From Chloroflexota bacterium (GTDB lineage Bacteria > Chloroflexota > Dehalococcoidia > UBA2247 > RBG-13-53-26), in the NCBI GenBank assembly GCA_016875915.1, contig VGOM01000008.1, positions 1-64,000 on the forward strand: a stretch of 64,000 nucleotides of DNA, in the 5' to 3' direction. The notes beneath the pieces were generated by a model. That model made no database searches and was not told where the DNA came from. It saw nothing but the letters and a program-made list of their open reading frames with translations. Numbering within the stretch: position 1 is the stretch's first letter; each line of letters starts with the position of its first letter. This document shows positions 35,702 through 45,805 of this stretch, in pieces. Both the position numbers and the translations under genes were made by a program.

Positions 35702-37381
35702 CTAGGGGAGCTGTTTCTCTATCCTGGCCCATGAGTCGCGCAGGGCGACGGTGCGGTTGAAGACCGGTCGTTCGGGCGCCCAGTCCTTGGAGTCCACGCA
35801 GAAGTAGCCCAGGCGCTCGAACTGGACCCGGATCCCCGGGGCCGCTCCGGCCAAGCCGGGCTCGAGATAGCCGGTGACCACCCGGAGGGAACCGGGGTTC
35901 AAGGATTTCCTGAAGTCGTCAACTCCAGGGTCTTCCACAGTGAACAGACGGTCGAAGAGGCGGACCTCTGCGGGGACTGCGTGATCGGCAGAGACCCAGT
36001 GGATGGTCCCCTTGACCCGGCGGCCGTCGGGGGTGTTGCCCCCGCGGGTGGCCGGGTCGTAGGTGCAGTGCAGTTCGGTCACCTCACCCGTGTGGTTGTC
36101 CCTGGTCACTCCGACGCACTTGATGATGTATGCATAGCGGAGGCGCACTTCGCGGCCGGGGGCCAATCGGAAGAACTTCGGGGGAGGCTCTTCGCGGAAA
36201 TCGTCACGTTCGATGTAGAGCACCCGGGAGAAGGGCACCTCCCGCGTTCCCGCAGCGGGATCCTCGGGATTGTTGACGGCCTCCAGTTGTTCTGTCCTGT
36301 CGTGCGGGTAGTTGTCGATGACTACCCGGAGCGGATTGAGCACGGCCATGAAGCGTGGCGCGCGCTTGTTGAGATCCTCGCGGATACAGTGCTCCAGCAG
36401 AGCGATGTCGATGGTGCTGTCCGTCTTGGCCACACCGATCCGGTCGCAGAAATCGCGGATGGCCTCAGGGGTGTAGCCGCGCCGGCGGAGGCCGGAGATG
36501 GTGGGCAGGCGGGGATCATCCCAAGCGGTGACCTGGCCCTGCTCGACCAGTTCCAGCAGCTTCCTCTTGCTCATCACTGTGTAGCTGAGGTTGAGGCGGG
36601 CGAACTCGACCTGCTGCGGGTGGTAGACGCCCAGTTGATCCAGGAACCAGTCGTAGAGGGGACGGTGATCCTCGAACTCCAGTGTGCAGATGGAATGGGT
36701 GATTCCTTCGATGGAGTCCTCCAGTCCATGGGCCCAGTCGTACATGGGGTAGAGGCACCAGTTGTCGCCGCTGCGGTGATGCCGCGCATGCAGGATGCGG
36801 TACATCACCGGGTCGCGCATGTTGAGGTTGGGCGAAGCCATGTCAACCTTGGCCCGGAGGACCCGTGAGCCATCCTCGAACTCACCCTGCCGCATTCGGG
36901 TGAACAGGTCGAGATTCTCCTCAACGCTGCGGTTGCGGTGGGGGCTGTCCCTGCCCGGCCTGGTCAGGGTTCCCCGATACTCCCTGATGTCATCGGCGCT
37001 GAGGTCATCGACGTAGGCCTTGCCGGCCCTGATCAACTGCACCGCGCAGTCATACATCGGCTCGAAGTAGTCCGAGGCATAGAACAGCCTGTCCTGCCAG
37101 TCGAAGCCGAGCCAGCGGACGTCCTCGATGATGGACCTGACGTACTCGTCTTCTTCCTTCGCGGGATTGGTGTCGTCGAAGCGCAGGTTGCAGAGGCCGC
37201 GGCACTCGGCGGCAATGCCGAAGTTGAGGCAGATGGACTTGGCGTGGCCGATGTGTAGATAGCCGTTGGGCTCCGGCGGGAAGCGCGTGTGCACTCGACC
37301 GCCGTACTTGCCGGTGCGGATATCATCGTTGATAATATCGCGGATGAAATCCGAGGCGGTTTGGCGATCTGGAGCGGTCAT
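35702..37381 (-). CDS. glnS: Glutaminyl-tRNA synthetase
   Basis: 559 residues from ATG 37381, the usual GlnRS length; the open frame continues upstream but not as GlnRS. It starts [20 protein letters not shown], then class I HIGH at [19 protein letters not shown] and the KMSKS-type MSKRKL. A two-lobed beta-barrel anticodon domain follows. Direct charging with Gln means the cell does not need the Glu-tRNA(Gln) amidotransferase route, unlike many bacteria outside proteobacteria and a few other groups. It diverges from gltX. Confidence 0.97.
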   Translation of the reverse strand: MTAPDRQTASDFIRDIINDDIRTGKYGGRVHTRFPPEPNGYLHIGHAKSICLNFGIAAECRGLCNLRFDDTNPAKEEDEYVRSIIEDVRWLGFDWQDRLFYASDYFEPMYDCAVQLIRAGKAYVDDLSADDIREYRGTLTRPGRDSPHRNRSVEENLDLFTRMRQGEFEDGSRVLRAKVDMASPNLNMRDPVMYRILHARHHRSGDNWCLYPMYDWAHGLEDSIEGITHSICTLEFEDHRPLYDWFLDQLGVYHPQQVEFARLNLSYTVMSKRKLLELVEQGQVTAWDDPRLPTISGLRRRGYTPEAIRDFCDRIGVAKTDSTIDIALLEHCIREDLNKRAPRFMAVLNPLRVVIDNYPHDRTEQLEAVNNPEDPAAGTREVPFSRVLYIERDDFREEPPPKFFRLAPGREVRLRYAYIIKCVGVTRDNHTGEVTELHCTYDPATRGGNTPDGRRVKGTIHWVSADHAVPAEVRLFDRLFTVEDPGVDDFRKSLNPGSLRVVTGYLEPGLAGAAPGIRVQFERLGYFCVDSKDWAPERPVFNRTVALRDSWARIEKQLP

Positions 37382-37472
37382 GTCATCCGGCCTGGAGCAG
37401 CGCACCCCGGGCCGGCTGCCTACGCCGGTGACCTGGAACGGGGACTCGGCACTCCAGCTTCTTGCTTCCGAC

Positions 37473-37501
37473 AAAGTACAGTGTCCGCAGTCGTTTGTCA
37501 A
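37473..37501 (-). promoter_or_regulatory. Promoter of glnS
   Basis: On the - strand, TTGACA (37501-37496), a 17-base spacer and TACTTT (37478-37473), about 90 bases upstream of ATG 37381. The -35 is perfect but the -10 is weak. Confidence 0.5.
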
Positions 37502-37523
37502 TGACGGCACGTGCGGCCACGAA

Positions 37524-37552
37524 TAGACCTGCTGGAGCCATGATGCTAGAAT
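37524..37552 (+). promoter_or_regulatory. Promoter of gltX
   Basis: TAGACC (37524-37529), a 17-base spacer and TAGAAT (37547-37552), about 50 bases before ATG 37604. Confidence 0.5.
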
Positions 37553-37603
37553 GGAGGCCGTCCACGTGTGCACCGGTGACGGTGCTGGCGGTGAGGGACT
37601 AGC

Positions 37604-39091
37604 ATGGATAGAGTCAGGGTGAGATATGCCCCCAGTCCCACGGGTTATCCTCATATCGGCAACATCAGGACCGCCCTGTTCAACTGGCTCTTCGCCCGGC
37701 ATATGGGAGGCAGCTTCATCGTGCGCATCGAGGACACCGATCAGGCACGGAAGGTGGAGGGCGCCGTGGAGTCGATCCTGGACAGCCTGCGGTGGCTGGG
37801 CCTGGACTGGGACGAAGGGCCGGAGGTGGGCGGCCGCTACGGCCCCTATTTTCAGTCGGAGAGGCTTGACCTGTATCAGCGCTTCGCCCGGCAGTTGCTG
37901 GAGTCGGGACAAGCGTACAGGTGCTACTGCGCCTCGGAGCGGCTGAGCCAGATGCGGGCGGAGATGGCGGAAAGGAAGGAAGCGGCCCGCAGCTACGATC
38001 GGCGCTGCCGGAGTCTGAGCCCGGGCAAGGCAGGGGATCTGGAATCCCAGGGAGTGCCATCGGCGATACGGTTCAAGGCGCCACTGGAGGGACAGACGGC
38101 ATTCCAAGATCTCATCCGCGGGGAGATCACCTTCGACAACAGTGAGCTGGACGACCTGGTGCTGCTGAAGTCGGACGGGTATCCCACGTATCATCTGGCC
38201 AACGTGGTGGACGACCATTTCATGGAGGTCAGTCACGTGATGCGGGCCGACGAGTGGCTGTCATCCACCCCGAGACATGTCCTGCTGTATGCGGCGCTCG
38301 GGTGGAGGCCGCCCCTCTATGCCCATCTGCCCATGATTCTGGGCCCGGACAAGTCCAAACTGAGCAAGCGGCACGGCGCTACTTCAGTGGTCGAATACCG
38401 CGACAGAGGCTTTCTCACCGAGGCCATGGTGAACTTCCTGGCGCTGCTGGGGTGGGCGCTGGATGACAAGACCGAGGTCATGGGCCGAGATGAGCTGATC
38501 AGGCACTTCAGCATCGAGCGCATATCGAAGACGGCGGCCATATTCAACCAGGACAAGCTGCAGTGGATGAACGGCGTGTACATCCGCCAGCTTGTGGAGA
38601 AACAGGGACATGCAGAGTTCGCCAGGCGTGCCCTGCCCTTCCTGGAATCCGGACTGCCGGAGAGGGTGAAACGACCGATCGACGGCGAGTACGTTGTCCG
38701 GATCACGCCGCTGGCGTACGAGAGGGTCAATCTGCTCAGCGAACTGCCCGCCCGGATCGACTTCTTCTTCCTGGATGAGCTTGACTACGATGCCGGACTG
38801 CTGGTGGTGAAGGGGATGGACAGGGAAACGGCCATCGCTGCGCTGAGGGGGTGTCTGCAGCGTCTCGGCGGCGGTCCGTTCGACCATACTGCCATCGAGG
38901 GCGTGATGAGGTCGCTGGCAGAGGAGTTGGGTCTGAAGCCGGGGCCGTTGTTCGGCCTGGTTCGGGTAGCTGTCACCGGACGGACAGCTACCCCGCCGCT
39001 GTTCGAGACCATGGCTGTTCTGGGCAGGGACAGATGTCTGCGGAGGCTTGAGTCGGCCCTGGCCCGGCTGGAAAGCAGTCACGCCGCCTAG
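37604..39091 (+). CDS. gltX: Glutamyl-tRNA synthetase
   Basis: 495 residues. [20 protein letters not shown] carries the HIGH-class site, with Asn in the last position of [17 protein letters not shown] follows, and the KMSKS-type KLSKRHGA is present. The C-terminal half is the all-helical anticodon domain of bacterial GluRS. It has a GAGGGA ribosome site. The two class III CoA-transferase genes follow on the same strand after 84 bases. Confidence 0.97.
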   Translation: MDRVRVRYAPSPTGYPHIGNIRTALFNWLFARHMGGSFIVRIEDTDQARKVEGAVESILDSLRWLGLDWDEGPEVGGRYGPYFQSERLDLYQRFARQLLESGQAYRCYCASERLSQMRAEMAERKEAARSYDRRCRSLSPGKAGDLESQGVPSAIRFKAPLEGQTAFQDLIRGEITFDNSELDDLVLLKSDGYPTYHLANVVDDHFMEVSHVMRADEWLSSTPRHVLLYAALGWRPPLYAHLPMILGPDKSKLSKRHGATSVVEYRDRGFLTEAMVNFLALLGWALDDKTEVMGRDELIRHFSIERISKTAAIFNQDKLQWMNGVYIRQLVEKQGHAEFARRALPFLESGLPERVKRPIDGEYVVRITPLAYERVNLLSELPARIDFFFLDELDYDAGLLVVKGMDRETAIAALRGCLQRLGGGPFDHTAIEGVMRSLAEELGLKPGPLFGLVRVAVTGRTATPPLFETMAVLGRDRCLRRLESALARLESSHAA

Positions 39092-39175
39092 CATCTCTGT
39101 GTCGGGATGGACAGGGCGCGCATACCGGAGGGCGCCGGTTCGATGGGGTCCAGGCCGCTGCTAGGGGAGTCCACC

Positions 39176-40390
39176 ATGTCATTTCCACGGAGCCAAGCGG
39201 CTTTGCACGGGGTGAGGGTCCTCGACCTGGGTGGTGAGAAAGGGGCATTCTGCGCCAAACTCCTGGCCGACATGGGTGCTGATGTCATCAAGGTCGAACC
39301 CCCTGGAGGTGACCGGGCCAGGCGGGTGGGCCCTTTCCTCAGCGACTTGCCTGACCCCGAGAAGAGCCTGTCATTCTGGTACAACAACACCAGCAAGAGG
39401 GGCATCACGCTCGACATCGGGAAACCCAGGGGACAGGGAATCGTGAAGAGCCTGGCCCGGACGGCAGACGTGCTGCTGGACGGCTGCGGGCCAGGATACC
39501 TGGAGGGGCTGAGCCTGGGCTACGAAGCGCTGACCCGGGTGAATCCCGGCCTGACGCTGACCTCCATCAGCAACTTCGGGCGGACGGGCCCCCGGCGGGG
39601 CTATCTATCCAGCGATATCGTGGCCGCAGCTATGGGAGGGCAGACCTACATCTGCGGCGACACCGACACAGGGCCAGTCACCCCGTACGGGGAGCAGGCC
39701 TGCCTGGTGGCGTCGGTGTTCGGGGCCATCGGCACGCTGATGGCGCTGCGCCACAGGCGCGTCAGCGGCCGGGGCCAACAGGTGGATATCTCCATACATG
39801 AATGCGCGGTCGGAGTGACCGAGCATGTCCTCATCCGGCATTTCTACGACGGCGTGGTGGCCAGGCGGCAGGGCAGCCTCCACTGGGACAACGCCTTCCG
39901 GGTGTTCCCGTGCCGGGATGGCTGGGTGCTGCTCTCGCTCTTCGGGGAGTGGGACACGGTGGTGGAATGGCTGGACAGTGAGGGAATGGCAGCGGATCTG
40001 AAGGAGGAGAGGTGGCGCGATCCTGAGGTGAGGCGGATGGAGGTGGAACACGTGATCGAAGTCCTGGAGGGCTGGACCCGGCGGCACCGGGCTGCGGAAC
40101 TGATGGAGCAGGGTCAGGCGATGCACCTGCCGTGGGCAGTGGTCCATACCCTGAGGGATGTGAAGGGCAGCACGCAACTGCTGGAGAGGGGGTTCTTCGT
40201 GGAGGTGGCTCATCCCGGGGAGGGCAGGTCGTTCAGCTATCCGGGCGCGCCGTATGTGCTCAGCCGAACTCCCTGGAGGATCTGGAAGCGGGCACCCCTG
40301 ATTGGCGAGCACAATGAGGGGATTCTGATGGGGGAACTGGGGCTGACAGCGAAGGAGATGGGCGATCTGGCTGAGGAGGGGATCATCTGA
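39176..40390 (+). CDS. Class III CoA-transferase (CaiB/BaiF), subtype A
   Basis: 404 residues from ATG 39176, with GGGGAG upstream; a GTG or ATG further 5' would add an unrelated leader. It begins LHGVRVLDLGGEKGAFCAKL, then LPDPEKSLSFWYNNTSKRGI, and SGRGQQVDISIHEC with the likely catalytic Asp. It ends PLIGEHNEGILMGELGLTAK. It matches the protein at 29686 best. Its TGATG end overlaps the start of the subtype B partner by one base. Confidence 0.92.
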   Translation: MSFPRSQAALHGVRVLDLGGEKGAFCAKLLADMGADVIKVEPPGGDRARRVGPFLSDLPDPEKSLSFWYNNTSKRGITLDIGKPRGQGIVKSLARTADVLLDGCGPGYLEGLSLGYEALTRVNPGLTLTSISNFGRTGPRRGYLSSDIVAAAMGGQTYICGDTDTGPVTPYGEQACLVASVFGAIGTLMALRHRRVSGRGQQVDISIHECAVGVTEHVLIRHFYDGVVARRQGSLHWDNAFRVFPCRDGWVLLSLFGEWDTVVEWLDSEGMAADLKEERWRDPEVRRMEVEHVIEVLEGWTRRHRAAELMEQGQAMHLPWAVVHTLRDVKGSTQLLERGFFVEVAHPGEGRSFSYPGAPYVLSRTPWRIWKRAPLIGEHNEGILMGELGLTAKEMGDLAEEGII

Positions 40391-41574
40391 TGCCAGGGGC
40401 ACTGTCAGGCGTGAGGGTGCTTGACTTCACCGCGGTACTGGCCGGGCCCTTTGCCACCCGGATGCTGGCCGATCACGGCGCCGAGGTGATCAAGGTGCAG
40501 TCGCGTCTGACCGCGGGAGGGCCGGCGCACAACCTCACCGGCTACTTCGCCGCCTGGAACCGGAACAAGCTGGGCATCACGCTGAACCTGTCCAAGCCCG
40601 AAGGTGTTCAGCTGGCCAGAAGGCTGGTGCGGATCAGCGATATCCTGGTGGAGAACTTCAGTCCCCGGGTGATGGAGAACTGGGGTCTGGACTACGCAGC
40701 GTTAAGGAAGGAAAGACCTGAACTGATCATGCTGAGCATGTCGGGCATGGGGCGGACAGGGCCGTGGCGGGACTACTTTGCCTTCGGGCCGACGGTGCAG
40801 GCGTTGAGCGGGATGACGTACCTCACGGGTTCTCCGGGCCGGGCTCCCCTGGGGCTGGGCTACTCATATGCTGACCATGTGGCCGGCCTGATGGGCGTGC
40901 TGGCCGTACTGGCGGCCGTGGAGCACCGGCAGAGGACAGGGGAGGGGCAGCACATTGACCTGTCCGAGACTGAGGCGATGTGCAGTCTGCTGGGGACAGG
41001 GATGCTGGACAGCGCCTGCAACGGCAGAGACCCTGCGCCCGAAGGGAACTCCTCGCCGCAGCGACTGGGGGCACCGCACGGGGTCTACCGCTGCAGGGGA
41101 GAAGACAGATGGTGTGCCATCGCGGTGTTCAATGACCAAGAGTGGGATGCCTTCTGCCAGGCGCTGGGCCGTCCATCATGGACCGTGAGGGCAGAGTTCA
41201 GCAGCCAGGGGCAGAGATGGAAGCACTCGGCCCAACTGGATGCTGTGGTGGAGGAGTGGACCAGCCAGCGGGATGCCCGAGAGGTCATGGAATCCCTGCA
41301 GAGGGCGGGGGTTGCTGCGGGGGTGGTACAGAATGCGTCCGACCTGGCGGGCGATCCGCAGCTGAAAGCCAGGGACTTCTTCGTGGAGCTGGAGCATCCC
41401 GTCCTGGGCAGGACCGTCTCGGACGGGAGTCCGATAGGGCTGAGCGAGACCCCAGCGGTGTACCGGCGGGCTGGTCCAGAGCTGGGGCAAGACAACGACT
41501 ATGTCTATCGTTCCCTGCTGGGCCTGCCGGAGGCGGAGATAGAGCGTCTCACTGCCGCGGGGGTGATCTTCTGA
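40390..41574 (+). CDS. Class III CoA-transferase (CaiB/BaiF), subtype B
   Basis: 394 residues. It begins LSGVRVLDFTAVLAGPFATR, then ILVENFSPRVMENWGLDYA and TGEGQHIDLSETEA with the likely catalytic Asp. It ends LGQDNDYVYRSLLGLPEAEI. It matches the protein at 28472 best. Translated in coupling with the subtype A gene (one-base overlap), so a two-subunit enzyme is plausible. The substrate is not known. Confidence 0.92.
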   Translation: MPGALSGVRVLDFTAVLAGPFATRMLADHGAEVIKVQSRLTAGGPAHNLTGYFAAWNRNKLGITLNLSKPEGVQLARRLVRISDILVENFSPRVMENWGLDYAALRKERPELIMLSMSGMGRTGPWRDYFAFGPTVQALSGMTYLTGSPGRAPLGLGYSYADHVAGLMGVLAVLAAVEHRQRTGEGQHIDLSETEAMCSLLGTGMLDSACNGRDPAPEGNSSPQRLGAPHGVYRCRGEDRWCAIAVFNDQEWDAFCQALGRPSWTVRAEFSSQGQRWKHSAQLDAVVEEWTSQRDAREVMESLQRAGVAAGVVQNASDLAGDPQLKARDFFVELEHPVLGRTVSDGSPIGLSETPAVYRRAGPELGQDNDYVYRSLLGLPEAEIERLTAAGVIF

Positions 41575-41619
41575 ATCCAGACTCCCGAGATGCGGGGAGG
41601 GCCCCGGTTCTGAGGGGGG

Positions 41620-42513
41620 TTAGGGCTGCTTCCCGCGGAAGCTGGAGATGTAGCCGGAGAGGGTCATCTGATACTGGGCCGGTACTTCAGCTCCGGGGAA
41701 GCGATGTCTGATATGGCCCAGGAGACGCTGCCAGATCTGCTGATCCGACTCGCCCTGCTCCAGGCCTTCCCGGACGAGGTCGGCGAAGGCGGTGGTGTTC
41801 TCCCTGACCTGCTGGATCAGTCTGCCGGTGTTCCTGCCAATTCCGCAGTGGGAATAGAAGAGGAGCCGGGGCTGCAGCCGGGCCAGCCGGGCTATCGTCT
41901 GCAGATAGAGCTCCAGATCGAAAGGGGGCACGGCTGCGGGCAGAGGGAAATCGGGCATGTCAGCGGGGACGATGCCGAGGGCTTCGCCGCAGAACAGCCC
42001 CTGGGTCAGGCTGTCCAGGATGGCCAGGTGGTGGGAGGCGTGTCCAGGAGCGAAGAGAAGGGTCAGATCTCTCTTGCCGAGACGGACAACCTCGCCGTCG
42101 CGGGCGACATGGATCTGGCCGGTGGGGACGGGAAGGATGGGGCCGAAGGTCTGCTCGAAGTCCGGGCCGAAGACCAGACGGGTGCTCTCGACGAGCCTGG
42201 CCGGCTCAGCCAGGTGCGGCGCCCCGCGAGGATGGAGGACGACCCGGGCCTGAGGCAGCCGCTGGGCCAGCAAGCCCGATCCTCCGCCGTGGTCGACGTG
42301 GATATGGGTGGGAATGACGTAGATCGGGCCGTCAAGGTTGAGGCCGAGGTCTGCGGATCTGCTGAGCAGCCGTGAGGCGGTGGTCGTTGAGCCCGGCTCG
42401 ATCAGCACCGAGGGCGTGTCGACGATGAGATAGACGATCTCGCCGAGAGAGAAGTCCGAGTCCGACGCAGGGTTGATGAGGAAGGTGTTCGGGGCTACCT
42501 CGGTGACTTCCAT
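41620..42513 (-). CDS. Metallo-beta-lactamase-fold hydrolase
   Basis: 297 residues from ATG 42513. The MBL metal motif THIHVDHGGGSG (HxHxDH) is complete, and later ligands follow in LLFAPGHASHH and GLFCGEALG, with a final FYSHCG. The N-terminus has the usual beta-strand pair, VAPNTFLINP and IVYLIVD. Likely a Zn- or Fe-dependent hydrolase of the glyoxalase II/thioesterase-like type; the substrate is unknown. It converges on the CoA-transferase pair and diverges from the SDR gene. Confidence 0.85.
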   Translation of the reverse strand: MEVTEVAPNTFLINPASDSDFSLGEIVYLIVDTPSVLIEPGSTTTASRLLSRSADLGLNLDGPIYVIPTHIHVDHGGGSGLLAQRLPQARVVLHPRGAPHLAEPARLVESTRLVFGPDFEQTFGPILPVPTGQIHVARDGEVVRLGKRDLTLLFAPGHASHHLAILDSLTQGLFCGEALGIVPADMPDFPLPAAVPPFDLELYLQTIARLARLQPRLLFYSHCGIGRNTGRLIQQVRENTTAFADLVREGLEQGESDQQIWQRLLGHIRHRFPGAEVPAQYQMTLSGYISSFRGKQP

Positions 42514-42728
42514 GGTCTTCTGAAGGCCTGTGCCGCCTGTCGCGGCATTGATGATACCACAGGCCGGGCCGGCCACGGAGGGATTCAGGGGCAACGGTGG
42601 TGAGAACCGTGGAAAGCAAGCCACAGGCCATCGGGTTGCGGGCAACGCAGCCGAGTTGCTAAGATGGCCCTGATTGACACCGCCATCGGCTTGCCATGGC
42701 CGATGGAGACTGACAGAGGAGGAAGGAA

Positions 42729-43481
42729 TTGCCCGGACTACTGAAGGACAAGGTGGCACTGGTTACCGGCGGAGCTGCGGGGATAGGGCGGGCAACGGCC
42801 CAGATCTTCGCTCGCGATGGGGCGAAGGTGATGGTGGCGGACATAGTGGTTGAGGGAGGCCAGGAGACCGCCCGTCTGATCCGGGAAGCGGGCGGAGAGG
42901 CCACGTTCGCCAGGTGCGATGTTTCCAGATCGGAGGAGGTCAGGGCCCTGGTTGACCAGACGGTGAAGGCCTATGGCAGGCTGGACTGTGCCTTCAACAA
43001 CGCAGGGATCGAAGGAACGGTCTCATCGACAGCGGACTGCACTGAGGAGAATTGGGACAGCATCGTGGCCACCAACCTTAAAGGGGAGTGGCTCTGCATG
43101 AAGTACGAGATTCCGCAGATGCTGAAGCAGGGTGGAGGGGCCATCGTGAACACCGCTTCGGTAGGGGGATTGGTGGGCTTGCCGGGCCTGTCCGCCTATT
43201 GCGCCTCCAAAGGTGGTGTGGTGCAACTGACCAAGGTGGCCGCCCTGGAGTACGCCAAGTCCAACATCCGGGTGAACGCCATATGCCCGGGAGGGATCCG
43301 CACCGGGATGTCAAAACGCCTGGGGAGGCAACCCCAGATGGGTGAGACGTTGCCGGCACCGATGAGGCGGTGGGCCAAGCCGGAGGAGATCGGTGAGGTG
43401 GTTGCCTGGCTGTGCTCCGATGCGGCGTCATTCGTCACCGGGCACACGATGACAGCCGACGGCGGCTTCGTGGCTCAGTAG
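42729..43481 (+). CDS. Short-chain dehydrogenase/reductase
   Basis: 250 residues, classical SDR. VALVTGGAAGIGRATA (TGxxxGIG), NNAG in DCAFNNAGIEG, catalytic Ser in VNTASVGG, YxxxK in SAYCASKGGV, and C-terminal GHTMTADGGF. The Asp at the end of the second strand (VADI) points to NAD(H). The TTG start at 42729 is preceded by GAGGAGGAAGGA. It could be a hydroxyacyl or alcohol dehydrogenase linked to the CoA-acid genes nearby. Confidence 0.93.
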   Translation: MPGLLKDKVALVTGGAAGIGRATAQIFARDGAKVMVADIVVEGGQETARLIREAGGEATFARCDVSRSEEVRALVDQTVKAYGRLDCAFNNAGIEGTVSSTADCTEENWDSIVATNLKGEWLCMKYEIPQMLKQGGGAIVNTASVGGLVGLPGLSAYCASKGGVVQLTKVAALEYAKSNIRVNAICPGGIRTGMSKRLGRQPQMGETLPAPMRRWAKPEEIGEVVAWLCSDAASFVTGHTMTADGGFVAQ

Positions 43482-43502
43482 GCAGATCTGCGACCGGCAG
43501 CC

Positions 43503-44090
43503 TCAGTCAATGAGGTTCTTGGTGCTGGGGATGCGGTGCCTCATCCGATCGTCAATGCGGCTGGCGGCGTCCAGTGCGCGGGCCAGCGCCTTGAAGATGG
43601 CCTCAGCCTTATGGTGATCGTTGTTGCCCCTGTAGACCGCGGTGTGCAGGTTCAGCCTGGCCTCAGAAGCGAAGGTCTCCAGGAAGTGGCGGACCAGGCC
43701 AGAGGGGAGGTCGGCGATCTGCTTGTCCTCGAATGGGATCTCCACCACGGCGTATCCACGTCCGCTGATGTCGATGGCGACCAGAGCCAGGGCATCATCC
43801 ATGGGGACCAGGGCGTGTGCCATGCGGACGATGCCCTGTCTGTCACCCAGAGCCTGGTTCAGTGCCCGGCCGATGCAGAGGGCGACGTCCTCCACGACGT
43901 GATGAGTGTCCAGGCCGGCAGCTGAAACCTTGAGGTTGAGGGCGCCGTGGTGGGAGAGTTGGGCCAGCAGGTGATCAAGCATACGAATACCGGTGGCGAT
44001 ATCTGAATCGCCTGTCCCATCAACATCCAGCTCAACGCTGATGCTGGTCTCTTTGGTCTCGCGCTTGACCTTGCCCTTCCTGGCATCCAT
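43503..44090 (-). CDS. hisB: Imidazoleglycerol-phosphate dehydratase
   Basis: 195 residues from ATG 44090, the usual single-domain HisB length. Tandem His-rich metal motifs are clear: GIRMLDHLLAQLSHHG and DTHHVVEDVA in the first half, then VRHFLETFA and RGNNDHHKAEAIFKALARAL in the second. It carries out the sixth step of histidine synthesis. It stands alone, away from hisC, hisG and hisZ at 46.9-58.8 kb. Confidence 0.97.
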   Translation of the reverse strand: MDARKGKVKRETKETSISVELDVDGTGDSDIATGIRMLDHLLAQLSHHGALNLKVSAAGLDTHHVVEDVALCIGRALNQALGDRQGIVRMAHALVPMDDALALVAIDISGRGYAVVEIPFEDKQIADLPSGLVRHFLETFASEARLNLHTAVYRGNNDHHKAEAIFKALARALDAASRIDDRMRHRIPSTKNLID

Positions 44091-44183
44091 GTGTCGCCTA
44101 TCGCTGGGACCGCGCAACTCCCGGCTCGGCTGCCTGCTGGGGGAGCACGGTGGATCGTTCTCGTGGGAATTGTAACATACCTC

Positions 44184-44211
44184 TTGACAAAAGGCGAACT
44201 AGTGCTAAACT
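44184..44211 (+). promoter_or_regulatory. Promoter of the large anchored surface protein
   Basis: TTGACA (44184-44189), a 16-base spacer and TAAACT (44206-44211). The leader to GTG 44355 is about 135 bases and contains an extra Shine-Dalgarno (44234-44244). Confidence 0.75.
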
Positions 44212-44233
44212 ACGAGGCGGAATTCGGGGGGAG

Positions 44234-44345
44234 AAGGAGGTGATAGCCCCGACACCAAACACGGCTATTGAGGAAGTGATCCTGGGGGTGGAGGATGTGG
44301 GGTGGGGAAGGGAAGTCATTAGGATTGACGGACTGTAAAGGAGGT
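44234..44345 (+). promoter_or_regulatory. Leader with two Shine-Dalgarno sites
   Basis: AAGGAGGTGAT at 44234-44244 has no ATG or TTG at a usable distance; the only GTG is inside it. AAAGGAGGT at 44338-44345 lies nine bases before the real GTG start. The first could be a standby site or mark a short leader ORF (GTG 44240 to TAA 44336). Confidence 0.5.
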
Positions 44346-44354
44346 CAGAACAAA

Positions 44355-45773
44355 GTGGCGAAACGACGTTTTGCCTTGGTGTTCGCTGTCGGCTTCACGT
44401 TGGCGGCACTCGTTGCCATGATTGTGCCGGGAACAGCACAGGCAGGCATCAGTTCGTACAACTGGGCAGAGACCGCCTATGTAGGGACCGACAGCTTCTA
44501 TGGCGGGCCGGTAGTGGCCTACAAGGCTGGGTCAACAGCCAAACTGACGGCGGCAGTGTTCAACGACACGGCTGGGACGGCAGACATCACCATAAAGGAA
44601 GCGAAGATCAAGTTCGACTGGGGCCAGGAGTACGCGGCCACCGCCTATCCGACGGAGATCAGGGACAACGAGAGCGGAGTCGTGTCATTCAGTTTCGCTG
44701 TGCCGGCTTCAGACGTGGCCAGCAACGCGATACTCCATAGCTACCAGATCATCGTCGGCTATCAACAGCAGGGCGTGAGCTACAAGAGGTACGCCAGTGC
44801 CGGCGACTTCCTTGGCAACGGCAATGGCATCAATGTGGACTTCTTCACGAGCTCTGCGCCTGTCGTGCCGGGGTCCATGGCGATTACGTTTGTGGATCTC
44901 GCGGCTCAGACAGTGACAGCGGTTGGCGCGGCTGCCTACACCGTGAACAACTACTCGGGCAAGGTGAGTTTTGTGTCAGCTCCAGCCTCGGGGATTCAGG
45001 TTTGGGCAACGTACTCGTATCCTGAACTCCTGGGCTTCGGCAACGGAGTCAACACGGTATTCGTGACTGGGGCGAGACCGGTGGTAGCGGGTTCACAGAG
45101 GGTGTTCCTGAGGAACACGGTAACCCAGACGGTGACTGAGGTTGCTGCCGCAGCGTATGCGTTTGTGGCGGAGACCGGCGAGGTCACCTTTGTAACGGCA
45201 CCGACTCAGTGGGAGCAGGTGTACGCGTTCTACGAGTACTACTCGCGCTTCACGGCGGCCACAGGAGCTGACTTTGCCGCATACTCGGCTGACCAGGCCG
45301 ATGCCCGGCAGCTGAAGCAGCAGTATGGCACGCTGTATCGGCCCACGAACTTCATCCCCAGCGCGGAGGGTTCGCAGTTGATAGTGGAAGCCGATGCGCA
45401 GGAGGCTCTGGGTGACACGGCGTATGCCAATGGCGACTTCAGCGGTGCGAAGACGTACTATCAGAATGCCATCGACAAGATGACCGCAGCCATAGCGGCT
45501 GACAGCGCTGTCAACGGTACTCTGGAGGATGCCCTGACAGGGCTGGGCACCGGAGCGGCGGCATGGCTCGATGGCCAGGCTGCCAAGTCCGATGCGGAGG
45601 CCAAGAGGATCGAGGCTCTGACCAAGGCCGAGGCGAACAAGCTGAACGCAGAGGCCGGCTTCAATGATCTGTACGGGGTGTTCCTCATACTGATCGGCGT
45701 GGCTGGCGTGCTGGGTGCGGCCGGCGCCATAGTCTGGGCGGTGTCACGCCTGGTGGCCGCCAGACGGATGTAG
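44355..45773 (+). CDS. Secreted S-layer-like protein with C-terminal membrane anchor
   Basis: 472 residues from GTG 44355. A signal peptide (MAKRRFALVFAVGFTLAAL...) ends at AQAGIS. A beta domain follows (about 25-140), then two ~75-residue copies of one cassette beginning NGNGINVDFFTSSAPVVPGS and FGNGVNTVFVTGARPVVAGS, each ending with a V-F-APxxG-V-Y strand. After that comes a helical region rich in Ala, Lys and Glu (about 300-435). A membrane helix and basic end RLVAARRM anchor it, so the body faces outward. Strong promoter, ribosome site and terminator suggest high expression. Confidence 0.85.
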   Translation: MAKRRFALVFAVGFTLAALVAMIVPGTAQAGISSYNWAETAYVGTDSFYGGPVVAYKAGSTAKLTAAVFNDTAGTADITIKEAKIKFDWGQEYAATAYPTEIRDNESGVVSFSFAVPASDVASNAILHSYQIIVGYQQQGVSYKRYASAGDFLGNGNGINVDFFTSSAPVVPGSMAITFVDLAAQTVTAVGAAAYTVNNYSGKVSFVSAPASGIQVWATYSYPELLGFGNGVNTVFVTGARPVVAGSQRVFLRNTVTQTVTEVAAAAYAFVAETGEVTFVTAPTQWEQVYAFYEYYSRFTAATGADFAAYSADQADARQLKQQYGTLYRPTNFIPSAEGSQLIVEADAQEALGDTAYANGDFSGAKTYYQNAIDKMTAAIAADSAVNGTLEDALTGLGTGAAAWLDGQAAKSDAEAKRIEALTKAEANKLNAEAGFNDLYGVFLILIGVAGVLGAAGAIVWAVSRLVAARRM

Positions 45774-45805
45774 ACGGCGACAGAGAGCGCAACGGATTGA
45801 ATCCG

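Noticed and set aside
37382-38236. Upstream extension of the glnS frame
   Set aside because: It reads antisense through gltX and across the glnS promoter; GlnRS sequence starts at 37381.
44150-44338. Small ORF upstream of the surface protein
   Set aside because: It spans the promoter (44184-44211), so its first part is not transcribed. A shorter GTG-initiated leader remains possible and is noted separately.
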